The notes beneath the pieces are model-generated. The model searched no databases, was not told the DNA's origin, and saw only the letters and a list, made by a program, of their open reading frames with translations. A program made the translations under genes and the position numbers. DNA of 64,000 nucleotides from Strongyloides papillosus (lineage: Eukaryota; Nematoda; Chromadorea; Rhabditida; Strongyloididae), in NCBI GenBank assembly GCA_005656395.1, contig SRSI01000009.1, positions 1,240,001-1,304,000 on the forward strand, read 5' to 3'. Below, piece after piece: positions 24,832-35,709 of the stretch (its first letter is position 1; each line of letters opens with the position of its first letter).

Positions 24832-25082
24832 CTTTATGAAAGTAGAATGATTAAATTTACTTATATGCATAAAATATTTGGTATAAGAAACATTAAAATC
24901 AAGATAATCAATTACAAATTTAGATGACCTTGGAAATATATTTAATTTCTAATTAAATGTTTAAGATTTATATAATTCCATAAAACAAAACTTGTTATGA
25001 TAAGATTGTTCAACAAAGTTTTAAATAAGTAATTTATTTATTAAATTATCCAACATTTACAAGAAAAAAAAACAAACTAATT

Positions 25083-26125
25083 TTAATTTATTTTCCTATT
25101 AACTCTTTCAGATTCAGAATTTTTTAACTTATATGCAGGAAGATAACTAAAAAAAACAAAATTAGTAGAATTAAATTGGTTAAAACAAACCCAATAACAT
25201 TTCCATTTTCTTTCTTTACTAATTCTTCATTTTTCGCAGTACTTTTCTTTTCACCTAAACTAGTATATCCTTCATCATATAAACAACAATATGGTATATT
25301 TAGTGTTTTTATAACTCTCCAAACTTCATGATAATTCCAATCAAAAATTGGGCATACACGTAATAACTTTGGCCAATCACTGTCAGTCTCACAAATATTT
25401 GATTTCATATACTTCCCAGTAGGATCCATATGTCTGGTTCCCATTATAATTGGAAAAGTTGAAGGAAATTCTTTCTTCATTTCTGAAAGTGATTCTTTCA
25501 TCGAAAGATTATAAACATGCTTTCTGATATTATACAACGGACAAACTTTATCTATAAATGGTTCTATTTCTGAAAACTCTTCAGGTGTTTTATGAATAAA
25601 TGCATCTATGGGAATAGTAGAAGTAGGATATTTTGATTTTAAACAAAGTGAATAAAGATGTAATGCTAATGTAGAATCTTTTCCACCGTTAAATGATATG
25701 AAGATTTGAGACGTTGAATATAGCGAAAGTATATAAAATATATCTTGAAATGATTTTAGAATCTTTTTTTTTAGTTTTCCATCATATTCTTCATCTGATA
25801 AAGTTGAGATAAAATACTCCATATTCAATATATCATTTGATGTAATATCAACAGGAGACAGTATAAATTCTTTATTTGCTTCATAGAATAATTTGCAAGC
25901 ATCTTCAAAACATGATATATTTGAATCTGAAGACTCTACTGTTACAGCAACTAGATTTCCATTTAATGATGAAAAATTTGAATGCACTGAAAATTTAATA
26001 CCAGGATATTTTTTTAATAATGTATTCAAGCACTTTGTTAAATATTCTTCTACAAAATTATTTTTATTTTCAAAATAAAATCTTCGCAATAAAGAAGCAA
26101 CTTTTCCATTATCATCAGATTTCAT
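25083..26125 (-). CDS. FLAD1: FAD synthase (FMN adenylyltransferase, FLAD1-type PAPS-reductase domain)
   Basis: Makes FAD from FMN and ATP. Exons are 26125-25191 and 25146-25083 with a 44-bp intron; product 332 aa. The PP-loop motif NGGKDS (146-151), the GTRHMDP motif and the RVCPIFDW..HEVW segment identify the PAPS-reductase-like FAD synthase domain. Joining the small last exon supplies the family ending GYLPAYKL..SESER, where the unspliced frame would run into a hydrophobic tail. The N-terminal molybdopterin-binding-like (MPTb) domain of human FLAD1 is missing except for what looks like its last 80 residues. GCAT lies about 250 bp downstream on the same strand. Confidence 0.9.
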
Positions 26126-26489
26126 AAAAAAAAAGTAATAATTAAAGAATATCCTTAAATGTATACGTCACAACAAAGTAAATTTCAAAGTATTCATCTC
26201 TCCAACTTATATATCATTATTGTTAAGATAAGCCTTTGAAATTTTAAAATTATCATTGTACTTTTTTTTTCAACAAAAGAACAAATTAGAAATTATGTTT
26301 TTTTAGTGCTCTGTGCATTTAAAAATTGTTTGTCAAACAATTTGTTTATTATATAAATATTAATAACTTTTGTGGTGGAATGGAATATTTTTAATACAAA
26401 AACAATTACCCAAAAATATACATGTTTTTAACAGTTATTTTTTTCCATATTTACTTTACATTAAAAAAATATATACAATATATAAATGG
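26126..26489. other. short intergenic spacer
   Basis: AT-rich sequence between the 134-aa gene and FLAD1, both on the minus strand. It contains the FLAD1 promoter or a trans-splice region. No coding signal is seen. Confidence 0.4.
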
Positions 26490-26942
26490 TTAATATTTAT
26501 CAAAATCATTAGTGACACATTTTTGAACAGGAAGTGTACCATGTCGATGACATGGAAGTGACTCTTGGTTACAGCATGATATGTCAAAGTACTAAAAAAA
26601 CACCAACATAAACAATTTTTAAAAAATATAATAAACTACCTGAGTTTGTTCACTAAATAAAATTTCATTGGACATGTTGTAATCATACAAGCCCATTGTA
26701 CTTGCTTTAGTGGTATTAAGACATCTTGTTACTTCAACACTTATATCGTCATTTCCTACTTCGGACAGCCTTTGCTGATCTGCTGTTGCTTCAAGTGATT
26801 GATGAATCGCCTGTATACATTTTCTATCATAACTTTCTAGCCTTTTCAAATATTTTGATATTGAAAACAAAAATAAGATAATTATGGCAAATAAAAATGA
26901 TGTCAAGGTGAAACATTGAAAATAAAGTTCGATAATCTGCAT
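26490..26942 (-). CDS. 134-aa single-pass membrane protein with Cys-rich tail, unknown
   Basis: Exons are 26942-26640 and 26591-26490 with a 48-bp intron, phase 0; product 134 aa. Residues about 9-28 are strongly hydrophobic (TSFLFAIIILFLFSI) and could be a signal anchor or uncleaved signal. The remainder is hydrophilic. The second exon is short and rich in cysteine and histidine (ISCCNQESLPCHRHG), a pattern seen in small secreted or membrane-tethered nematode proteins. I recognise no family. It is the first of three consecutive minus-strand genes. Confidence 0.6.
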
Positions 26943-27192
26943 TTTATTGGTTAAAATAAAATAACTTTTGCAAAAAATCTTCTTTTATATAGTTAGCTAA
27001 TGCATGATTGTTGAAATTGCATTAAATTTTTTGATGATAATCCGGAAAAAAATATTAGTCATTTACATAAATGTAGTTTTTTAATTTGAATATAGATATT
27101 ATTAATATTTTTAAATTATTTATTATAAAAGAATTATTAAATAATTAACCATTATTTCATTATAAAACTGTTCTTACGTATGTTACAAAAAA

Positions 27193-28973
27193 ATGTCAGT
27201 GTCTCCAAACAGAGAACACAAATCAGATGTAAGGATCCAAATAAATTCTAAAAAAGTTATCGACACAAAAAAATTTAAAACAATAAGATCCAGTAAATCG
27301 GATAAAAGATCAAAAAAAGAAATCTTCGACAACTTGAGGTGCCAAATTACGGATCTTCGCAGTATAGATGAATCTGATATTAAAGAAATGCAATCACAAT
27401 ATTTTGCGCTTATTGAGTTAAACGATATTGGTAAAATAAATGAAAGTCAAATTGAGAACCATCATTCAAATCCGGAAATATTTAATAAAGTTATCGATAC
27501 AGAACAACTAGATGAAACTCAAATAAATTTAATAAATGACAAACCAAAAAATGACTCAGAAAAAACGGCCAAATGCAATGTTACTAAGAATTTAATTAAA
27601 TCATTGACTTGTGAAAATCAAAAAACATGCTATTTTGATAGTAAAAAATTTATCGAAATAAGAGAAAAATGTAAAAAATTAAGTAATGAAACGTTGGAGA
27701 GTAAAAAAGAACTATTTTACAAAAAACATACCATGCGTCCACTTTTAATTTCCCGTAAACAAGAATTATATCTTGAAATTTTAAGAGAGTTACGTAATGA
27801 AAAATTTAGTTTACCATGCCGTTGTCCTTTAGATGATAAAATAAGTGCTTTTTACTGGTTGTCAAAGAAAAGTAAAGTTTTATTGCATACAATAGAATGT
27901 ATAATTACAATTTTGTTTGATAAAAGTCGAGGCAAATCAATTTATGAACGTGGGGCTTTTTGGCCTTGTCCAACGGAATATTTCTTCTATAAAACTGATA
28001 AAAATATTGTTATTGATGATGGTTTGCATGTAAAGCAAGATAAAACTTATTTATTACCTAATGATGAAGTTGTTTTACCATTAAAAGATCAAGAAATTAA
28101 AGTAAAAGTTTCGAAGGCAAAAGAAAATGTAAATTACGAAGGATTGTATTTATTTGGCTTTAATCATCCATGTTACCGCAACGAAGATCCAATACAATTT
28201 TTTTTCGTACAGAGTAATAATAATGTATGTTTATATAATTATACATTTTGAAAATCTATTTATAGTCAATAGCTTGTGCATTTGTGAAACATTTTTTACG
28301 TTCACGATATTTAATCATTTTTTCTCATCCAAATGGGACAGATATCTCTGATAATATAATAGGATTTCCAAACCTTTTTGATTTTGCCAGATTTATGGAA
28401 GTTAACATAATAGCATACGACTACAGTGGATATGGAATTAGTAATGGTATACCAAATGAAAAAACATCAATTGATAATCTTCAATCTATATTAGATCATG
28501 CGAAAAATGTCTTAAATTATCCGGAAGAACGTATAATTTTATGGGGATATTCACTTGGAGGAGCAATATCCTCTCTGGTAGCTAGAAATAATAAAAACAT
28601 TGGTGGACTTATTTTATATGGAGCACCAGCTTCAATAAAAGCTGTACTTAAAACAAAAATTTTTAAAAAGAAGGTTATTAAAGATAAGTATACTAAAAAT
28701 ACACCTTTTAGTACAGCTGAAGCTGTTAAGGAAGTGGAATGTCCTACATTAATTATACATTCAAAGAAAGATACTTTGATTTCACATGTTCATGGTTTAA
28801 AAATTTTTCAAAATGCCAAGACACCTGTTTTACCTTTACTCCTTGAAAACTCAAATCATGATTATATGGATGTTGCGTACGAAGGATGGAAGAAGATAAG
28901 GGAGTTTTTAGAATATGAAGTTGCATTTGTTCACTCAGATGATGCTACACCATCTATGAGAAATTTCCCTTAA
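27193..28973 (+). CDS. ABHD17-like serine hydrolase with long N-terminal extension
   Basis: Alpha/beta hydrolase resembling ABHD17 (FAM108), the depalmitoylases of membrane-bound Ras and PSD-95. Exons are 27193-28224 and 28266-28973 with a 41-bp intron; product 579 aa against about 310 in ABHD17. The catalytic triad is complete: nucleophile S440 in GYSLGG, acid D513 in SKKDTLISHVHGL and H542 in NSNHDY. YDYSGYG is the family signature. The oxyanion-side motif reads SHPNG where ABHD17 has SHGNA. A CRCP sequence near residue 213 aligns with the palmitoylated Cys cluster at the N-terminus of ABHD17, so roughly 200 residues of Lys/Ser/Asp-rich, probably disordered sequence have been added in front. 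Confidence 0.83.
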
Positions 28974-29199
28974 TTTAAGATTAATTTATAATTTATAACA
29001 ACAAACTATCTAACATACACAATTATTATTCGATTTAATGCACATAAAGCACTAATAAAAATTAATATAACTCGGTAAATAATTTTATTATTAACTTCAT
29101 ATACTTAACAGGTACAGAAATATCACAGAAACTTAACTTATAAAATAAAATCTGGAAAAAAATTTACTCGTTATGGAATCAAGAGGAATTTTTGTTTAA

Positions 29200-30874
29200 T
29201 TATTCAATTTTGATATACTTTCCTTCTAATCCATATTTTTCTTGAAAGAATTTCTTTATTGATTTTAACTGATTCCCTTGTAATTGAACTACAGTCTCTC
29301 CAGTGCATCTTTTTTTTCCTTCATGTATTCCTGCTGAGGAAGCATAATAACGTTTAAGACAAGAAACAAAAGAGTCATTCAACAAATCAAACAATTGCAA
29401 ATTCCTGAAAATCGTTACTTCTTTATGACTAGCCTTTTCAAAATGAACTCTAATATTTGGTATTGCACCTTTTTTAACTATAATGGAATTATCAGGCTTC
29501 TTCATGACATAACCTTGTGTACATTTTTTTTGTAATAGAAGAACAATTGAATTTACCGTTTGAGGTGTATCTACCAGCTTTTTATCTATTTCAAGAAATT
29601 TTTCTAAATCGTTCTTTATAGTCACCTTATTATTTTCTATTGAATAATTGTTAATTTCAAAATATTTCAAAAGTAATTTCGTCAAGTCATTATGAGTATA
29701 AGGAGTATTTTCATCTTTAACACAGGGATCAACGTCAGAAAAAAATTTTCTAAATGATTTAGTGCTAAGGAAACAACTATAAATAGAAAAACTAGGCTTC
29801 TCACTATTTTCATCATTTTCATTTGGAATGCCGTAAATTGGTTCAAAATCAGATATTAATTTGTTCTGGAAATCTACAGATTTTATGCTTATTTTGTCCT
29901 TAATATTGACAATATTTATTAGTTTTCTGCCTTCAGAATTTTCATTTATCTTTTCAATATATTTTGAAAGTTTCGAGTAAGACGTTTTTTTTAAATCTAT
30001 TTTTTCTTTGTCTGGAACACATTTCTGAACATACTGTTGGAAAAAATAACCGAGATCCATTGGTAGTAACGATGAATCTTTCAGCAGATACTTTATTGCT
30101 GTCAAAAAACAAATATGTAACTTTTCATCTTCGTCCTGAATTGTCATATCTTTTATCATGTTTTCTTCACTTATCAATGAAGAGTCGTCTACAGTACCAT
30201 CATTTTCGAATTTATTACCAATTTCTAACAATTCCTGTATTGTATATCTAGCTGTTTCCAAAGAGCCACAGAAGTAGTCTTTACCTCTGGTCATCATTAC
30301 AACTCCAAGACTTCTTAAGGGATATATTCTATCATTATAATTATGGAACATTTGAGTCGGAACTGCAATTCCCACAGGTCCAAAAATAAGATTATTCTCT
30401 TTATTCCAATAAAAGACAAACGATATTTTAGAGGAATCAAATGAAGGATAATTTTCAAATGGTTTCTCTCCATTAAAAACATCTTCTTTTGTTAGTATTC
30501 CATTTTGCTCAATATTTTTCCAGCGTGTTGAACTTACAACAATTGGATTATAAAATTTTGGAAGTACTAAACCTAATTGTAAGGATAAAAACCAATCTTT
30601 GGTGGAACTTTTGCCATCTCTGAAAAAAATTGGCTTTGAATCGCTCATCAAAACATCGATGTCCTTTTTAACTGCCGATTTTACTTTAACAATTTCTAAT
30701 TTTGAATCACCAATAGTCTTGGTCCAAATATCATTACCTAATAAAGCCTTGAAATCCGAACTAGAAATTAGAAAATTAATATTGATCATGGGAAATAAAA
30801 ACATACATTTCTTTGTCTTTTGGTACTTTCTTTCCCTTAGTGGTGCAAGGCTGAGTAAACCAAAATAAGTCCAT
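29200..30874 (-). CDS. eif-2D: translation initiation factor eIF2D (ligatin)
   Basis: GTP-independent factor that delivers tRNA to the P site and recycles 40S subunits. Exons are 30874-30807 and 30760-29200 with a 46-bp intron; product 542 aa. The first exon encodes MDLFWFTQPCTTKGKK and joins in phase to SDFKALLG, giving the MCT-1-like N-terminal domain found in the family. A Met at 30804 lies inside the intron and I rejected it as the start. Order after that: PUA domain (about 100-190), acidic linker, central winged-helix region with KKTSYSKLSKYIEK, SWIB/MDM2-like region, and a C-terminal SUI1 domain (VTIFRNLQLF, VVQLQGNQ). All expected domains are present. It is tail to tail with the ABHD17-like gene, about 226 bp apart. 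Confidence 0.88.
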
Positions 30875-31607
30875 AGTATTTTAATAAATTACCTAGTAAA
30901 CTAAAAATTCCCTTATTTGCAAGTAAATTAAATTAATGAATTATAATAAATTAAACATTACATTACTAATACAATCAATAAAATTTGAACGATAAAATAT
31001 CAACAAACCGCGGCTTCACTTTTCAGAGACCATATTGGCTGTAGGGTAAACTTCAACTATTATTTTATCATTCTGGACGAATATTTCGTTAAAAGTCTCT
31101 ATTATTAAAAATATTTATTACCAAATGGAAATTTTCTTGGAATTAGATCAACGAAAAAATTCCCAAACTCTATCATTTATTTTCTTTTCAAAGTATATAC
31201 ATCAACATATTACAAAACATAAATGATTATTCATTTGAACATCGCTAATAAATATAAATATCTCTCAAAAATAAATTTTTAACAAAGATTTCCTTTGGTA
31301 ATTTGCGTACTCTTTTACAATTTAATAATTCTACGTTCAAAAATTGTAAATAGTTGAGAAACATCAATTTCAAATTAATCTCATTTAAGGTGAATTTCTA
31401 CTCCAAAGTATAAGGTTTTTTATTTTAAATATAAATAGTTAACTTAAGTATAATATTATTTTTAATTTATTATAAATAGTGGTTAACAATTTCTAATGAA
31501 ACCATGTTAAAGTATCATAATAATTAAAGTGGAAATAATTTAGATGAAACAAAAAATTACTATATACTTTCTTCATAAACATGGTTTGGCAAATTCCATG
31601 GATTCGT
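30875..31607. other. intergenic region, no gene seen
   Basis: Between the eIF2D 5' end and the collagen 3' end. AT-rich; a short GC-richer patch near 31010-31085 is unexplained. I see no ORF or RNA gene. Confidence 0.45.
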
Positions 31608-32510
31608 TTAGTATCCAGGAGTAGTTTTTGGACGATGACAATGAGAGCAATCTCCCTTCATTCCATTAATTCCCAATTCTCCTTGCATACCAGATTTTCC
31701 CGATTTTCCTTGTTTTCCATTTCTTCCAATATCTCCAGTTGGACCTCTTGGTCCTGGTTTTCCTTTTTGGCCTGTTTTTCCAGGTTCTCCATCGGTTCCA
31801 GGGATTCCAGGTGGTCCTGGTGGTCCAACTGGTCCTGTTGGCCCTTCAAATACCTTAACTTCTCCTGCAACACCAGGTATACCTTCTTTGCCTGGTTGTC
31901 CTTTAATTCCTGGTGGACCCTGTAAACCAGGCTTTCCAATTGGTCCAACTTGTCCAGGTCGTCCCGGTTTTCCTGGTAATCCTGGATTTCCAGTTGGTCC
32001 TTTTGGCCCTGGTTTACCTCTTGGACCATGTAAAGCTTCCGAGCACTCGAAACAAAATGTTTGAGGTACAATTGATGACTTAGGAAGAAATTTGTTTATG
32101 GTTCGACCTGGTAGTCCATTTGGCCCTGGTGCTCCGTCTTTTCCATCCTTTCCTGGCCTTCCTCGTAGTCCAGGCATTGAAGCAGAACATCCACAACAAT
32201 TGTTAGTCATATCCGTATCAATAAAAGTAGCAATAGATTCATTATAGATAACTTGTCTCTCATATCTTTTTTTACTATTTTCCAGGAGAATCTGTACTTC
32301 TATAATTTTTTTCCAAATATTATTGGCTTTTAATTTACAAAAACTAGTTTCAATATACATTGTACTTTCAAGATATTGAAAATAATTGAACAAAAACGGA
32401 ACATTTAATATAGAAATTGTTATTGCCATTGTTGCCAAAACAGTAGTAAAAAAGGCATATTGACGAATATTTTTATATTCTTCTAATTTTTTGTAATTGT
32501 AACTATTCAT
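31608..32510 (-). CDS. nematode cuticle collagen
   Basis: 300 aa, single exon. The N-terminal cytoplasmic part and one membrane anchor (about residues 18-42, [19 protein letters not shown]) form the nematode Col_cuticle_N domain. A KKRYERQ sequence near residue 80 fits the conserved furin/subtilisin-type processing site (homology box A). CCGCSAS then introduces the first short Gly-X-Y block, a non-collagenous break carries FCFEC, and the main Gly-X-Y region follows with interruptions. The protein ends with DCSHCHRP and a short tail, giving flanking cysteines for inter-chain disulfides. The gene is small and intronless. The stage of expression cannot be read from sequence. Confidence 0.95.
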   Translation of the reverse strand: MNSYNYKKLEEYKNIRQYAFFTTVLATMAITISILNVPFLFNYFQYLESTMYIETSFCKLKANNIWKKIIEVQILLENSKKRYERQVIYNESIATFIDTDMTNNCCGCSASMPGLRGRPGKDGKDGAPGPNGLPGRTINKFLPKSSIVPQTFCFECSEALHGPRGKPGPKGPTGNPGLPGKPGRPGQVGPIGKPGLQGPPGIKGQPGKEGIPGVAGEVKVFEGPTGPVGPPGPPGIPGTDGEPGKTGQKGKPGPRGPTGDIGRNGKQGKSGKSGMQGELGINGMKGDCSHCHRPKTTPGY

Positions 32511-32897
32511 TATGATTTAAAATAAATTGTAACTTTTTTTTTCATTTATTTTAAATGCTTTTGGATGATAAAACAATGTAACCTTCAGTAAATTAATCCA
32601 ATTTAAATACATTTTAATTTAGTAGAAATATTTTATAAAAACTTTTTTAAAACTGTTTATTGTTAAATCTACTAAAATAAACTCTTTGAAAATCAATTAT
32701 TGTAATGAATTTTTTGATTTTTAATCAGCCATTATAATCTAGTTAGTTTTTGCGAACGTTAAAGTAACAAGAAAATTATTTGTTTATTTGTAAATTCATT
32801 GACAATTCTACGAAAATATTTTGAAAAACAAGGCATATAGACAATGACCTAGTAAAATTCTATATCTGTATATTATTTTTTATCGGATTATTTGACT
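32511..32897. other. divergent promoter between collagen and DUF229 genes
   Basis: AT-rich 386 bp shared by two divergent genes. A TATAAAA-like run near 32632 could serve the collagen gene but is about 120 bp upstream of its ATG. Nothing firmer is seen. Confidence 0.4.
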
Positions 32898-34905
32898 ATG
32901 TACAATTTAATGATTAAAATATTTTTATTCCTTTGCTACATTCTCTCACTTTCTGATGCCTTTGATCCAACAAGATTTCAAACTTATTCTTATGAAGCAT
33001 TCTTATACATTTTGAAAAATTCTGTCAACGTTTCTAGTATTAAATATTCAAAATTACTACATGAAAATGTTTTTATAGATAGAAACAATGAACTTTCACC
33101 AAAAAATAGTAAATCTTGTAGAGCAAAAATGAGAAATGACATTGTAACAATTTATAATAATGGTTCAATTTCATATAAATACCCAAAAAAGCGGAATCTT
33201 TTATGTTATTATAAGTAAGTGTATTAAAAAAACTATATTTAAAAAATCGAATAAAATAATATCAAAAAAATTATTTTTGACTTTATTTAGATGCATGTAT
33301 GGGAATAGATTACATAATTTAATAAAAACTAAATATCAAATTATTAATAATGCACCTTTATCTTGTGAAACATTTATTTTAAAGTGCAAAAATGGAAATA
33401 TAATATCATTGGTTGATGTTTTCTTAAAATTTAAAAGTACACCTAAGTTTGAATCAAATTCAAGAAATCAAGCTAGAAAATCAAAATATGATGTTCATGT
33501 CTTAGTCTTGGAAGGTCTTTCAAAAAAAGCTATCTTACAACATTTTACAAAAACGATTAAATTTTTAAGGAATAGAGATAATGTTTTTATTATGGATAAA
33601 TATATTAGTGTAAGTAATATAACTACAAATAATGTGTATGCAATGTTCTTGAATAAAAATGTAAATGATATAAAAAGTCTAAAAAAAAAGTCATCAGTTC
33701 AAAAAGCCGACGTAAATTTATATGATTGCAAAAAATCATTTTCTGATATGGGATTTATTGGAGATATTTTTCAAAAAAATAATTATTTAACTTTATTGGC
33801 AGAAAATGGGCATAGTTCTATATTTAAGAATCCTAATTGTCATAATCAACTTCAACCAAATTTTAATTATAGTTCATTCCCTTACGGTAAGATTGTATCA
33901 TTTTTGGTTAACTCTGATAATGAATATAATAGTTTATATACTGGACAATGCAAAGCTTCTTTTTATGATTTATTAACATATAGTCAAGATTTTTATCGTT
34001 ACAATAATGAGAATCCAAAGTTTTCAATCAATTGGCTTACAGAATTTAAAAACAAAAGTTTTGGTAGTCTTGATAGAGCAGATTTAGCATTAACTGAATT
34101 TTTTATCACAAATTCTGATGTACTAGATAAGAGTTTCTTTTTTTTATTAACTGATAAAGGTGAAATGTTAAATGATGATGAAGAAAAAGTATCAAAAACT
34201 ATTGATGATATAATGCCATTTATGTTAATATCCATTCCTAAAAATTTTAATAGTACAAGTCAATTGTATCAAAGTTTGAAGGAAAATTCTGAAGAAGCAA
34301 ATATATCGTCGTTTGATATATATGCTACATTATATGACATAGCAGAAAGATTAGATCCTAAAAAACATGAAACAAATAATGATATTAATAACAATTTTTT
34401 AAAGGGGAAAAGTATGTTTCAATCAATTAATGATCGTTCTTGTTTAAATATGAACGTTGATTACCAATTTTGTAAAGATTCTTACGCTTTTACACCATTA
34501 CAATATGTACCAGAAGAAGTATTAAGAACGTTCCAATACATTTTTATAAAAAGCCTAAATAATAAATTAAAAGAATTAAAATTGGATACATATTGTCATA
34601 AATTATCCTTGAAATCAAATGGTTTATTTAAAATCTCATATGTATTAAATGATTACCAAAACGTTTTTTGGATGATTACCGGTACTACTGAACCTGGAGG
34701 TGGAATTTTCAAAGCCATATTTGACGACGAACTTAATCTTTTTGATGAAACTATCAAACGTCTTAACCCAAATGAAAAACAAAGTCTTCCATGTGTATCA
34801 AACAATCCTTATTCATGGTATTGTCAATGTGACAAAAAAGCTTTCTTAAAAGCTAATAGTAAAAAGATTTATGGGAAAAATCGTAGCCATAAAAAATATA
34901 TATAA
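32898..34905 (+). CDS. DUF229 secreted alkaline-phosphatase-fold protein, metal site degenerate
   Basis: Exons are 32898-33214 and 33291-34905 with a 76-bp intron; product 643 aa. The start is the ATG at 32898. A signal peptide (MIKIFLFLCYILSLSDA, about residues 5-21) is followed by the DUF229 plan common in C. elegans: an N-terminal Cys-containing region, LSCE..ILKC, a central alkaline-phosphatase-like domain and PFDIYAT-like SFDIYATLYDI near the end. Family members carry FDSLS, then ED(G/A), then DHG as presumed metal ligands. Here the matching segments read VLEGLS (E180), AENGHS and LTDKGEM (D394, K395), so at least one Asp and the DHG His are replaced. Catalysis is doubtful; a binding or structural role is possible. 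Function of the family is unknown. Confidence 0.82.
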
Positions 34906-35709
34906 TTTATTTCCAAATATTTATCTTTTTTATTGTTAAGGACTTTACAATATAAAATTTATTTTTAGTTAATTTGTTTTTTTTTTTTATAAAGTTAACT
35001 GTATATTTATAGATATTCAATTGAGCCCTGAAGTTAAAAAATACTTTTTTATTTAACGATGGAATAAAATTAAGTTCAAACTAATGAAAAAAGTTTTTAA
35101 TATATAGGAAGTTAACCAAATAATACTAATTATCAAATATTAATTAAAATTCTGCAACAATATATATAGGAAATGAATAAATAAATCATTTCCAACTGTA
35201 GAAACATTTGATATTGCAAATAGTAATTCAAAGGTGTTTGTTCAGGAACTTTTTAAGAAAAAATCTTTAAAGTTTATTATCATTGAAAAGCGTACGATAT
35301 CATAACAATTTTTTAGGCAGTAGTATTTGAATCCATTATAATGTTATGGAATTACGGTAATTTTATGGTGTTTATAAATTTTCTAATGATTCGTTTAATT
35401 TTTAATGTTGTTGACTCACAAAAACTAATATCTTTTTTCCATATATCTTTTCTTTATAATAAAAAATTAAAATTGGTAGTTAACGTCAACATATTCATAA
35501 ATTCAAAAAGGCAATGAGACCATTAAATGTTAGGAAAACATCAACATAAAATTCAAATTATAATTATATTAATACTTGTCCTATAACTAATGTCTGCTAA
35601 TAATTAAAAGCAAATTATTATATTATAATTTTCTGCATATAAAAGGAGTATTTAAAGGCTACATTTTCTATTGTTTTACCACTTTTTTTTATTTTACTGT
35701 CCAAAGTCA
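34906..35709. other. intergenic region upstream of rod-1
   Basis: AT-rich 0.8 kb without coding signal; its last 75 bases hold a TATA-like element before the rod-1 start. Confidence 0.5.
35638..35645 (+). promoter_or_regulatory. TATA-like element before rod-1
   Basis: TATAAAAG lies 65 bases upstream of the rod-1 ATG, followed by GGAG and a pyrimidine-rich stretch. Position and sequence suit a core promoter; AT-rich context lowers confidence. Confidence 0.4.

Noticed and set aside
24829..24870. Longer GCAT N-terminus from the ATG at 24870
   Set aside because: Not excluded, but the shorter form already provides a standard mitochondrial presequence.
31581..31925. Open frame antisense to the collagen, rich in Trp, Ser and Phe
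   Set aside because: It is the mirror of Gly-X-Y codons; the composition follows from the repeat, and the collagen on the other strand is unmistakable.
33999..34235. Minus-strand frame inside the DUF229 gene
   Set aside because: Antisense shadow of a conserved exon with low-complexity translation.
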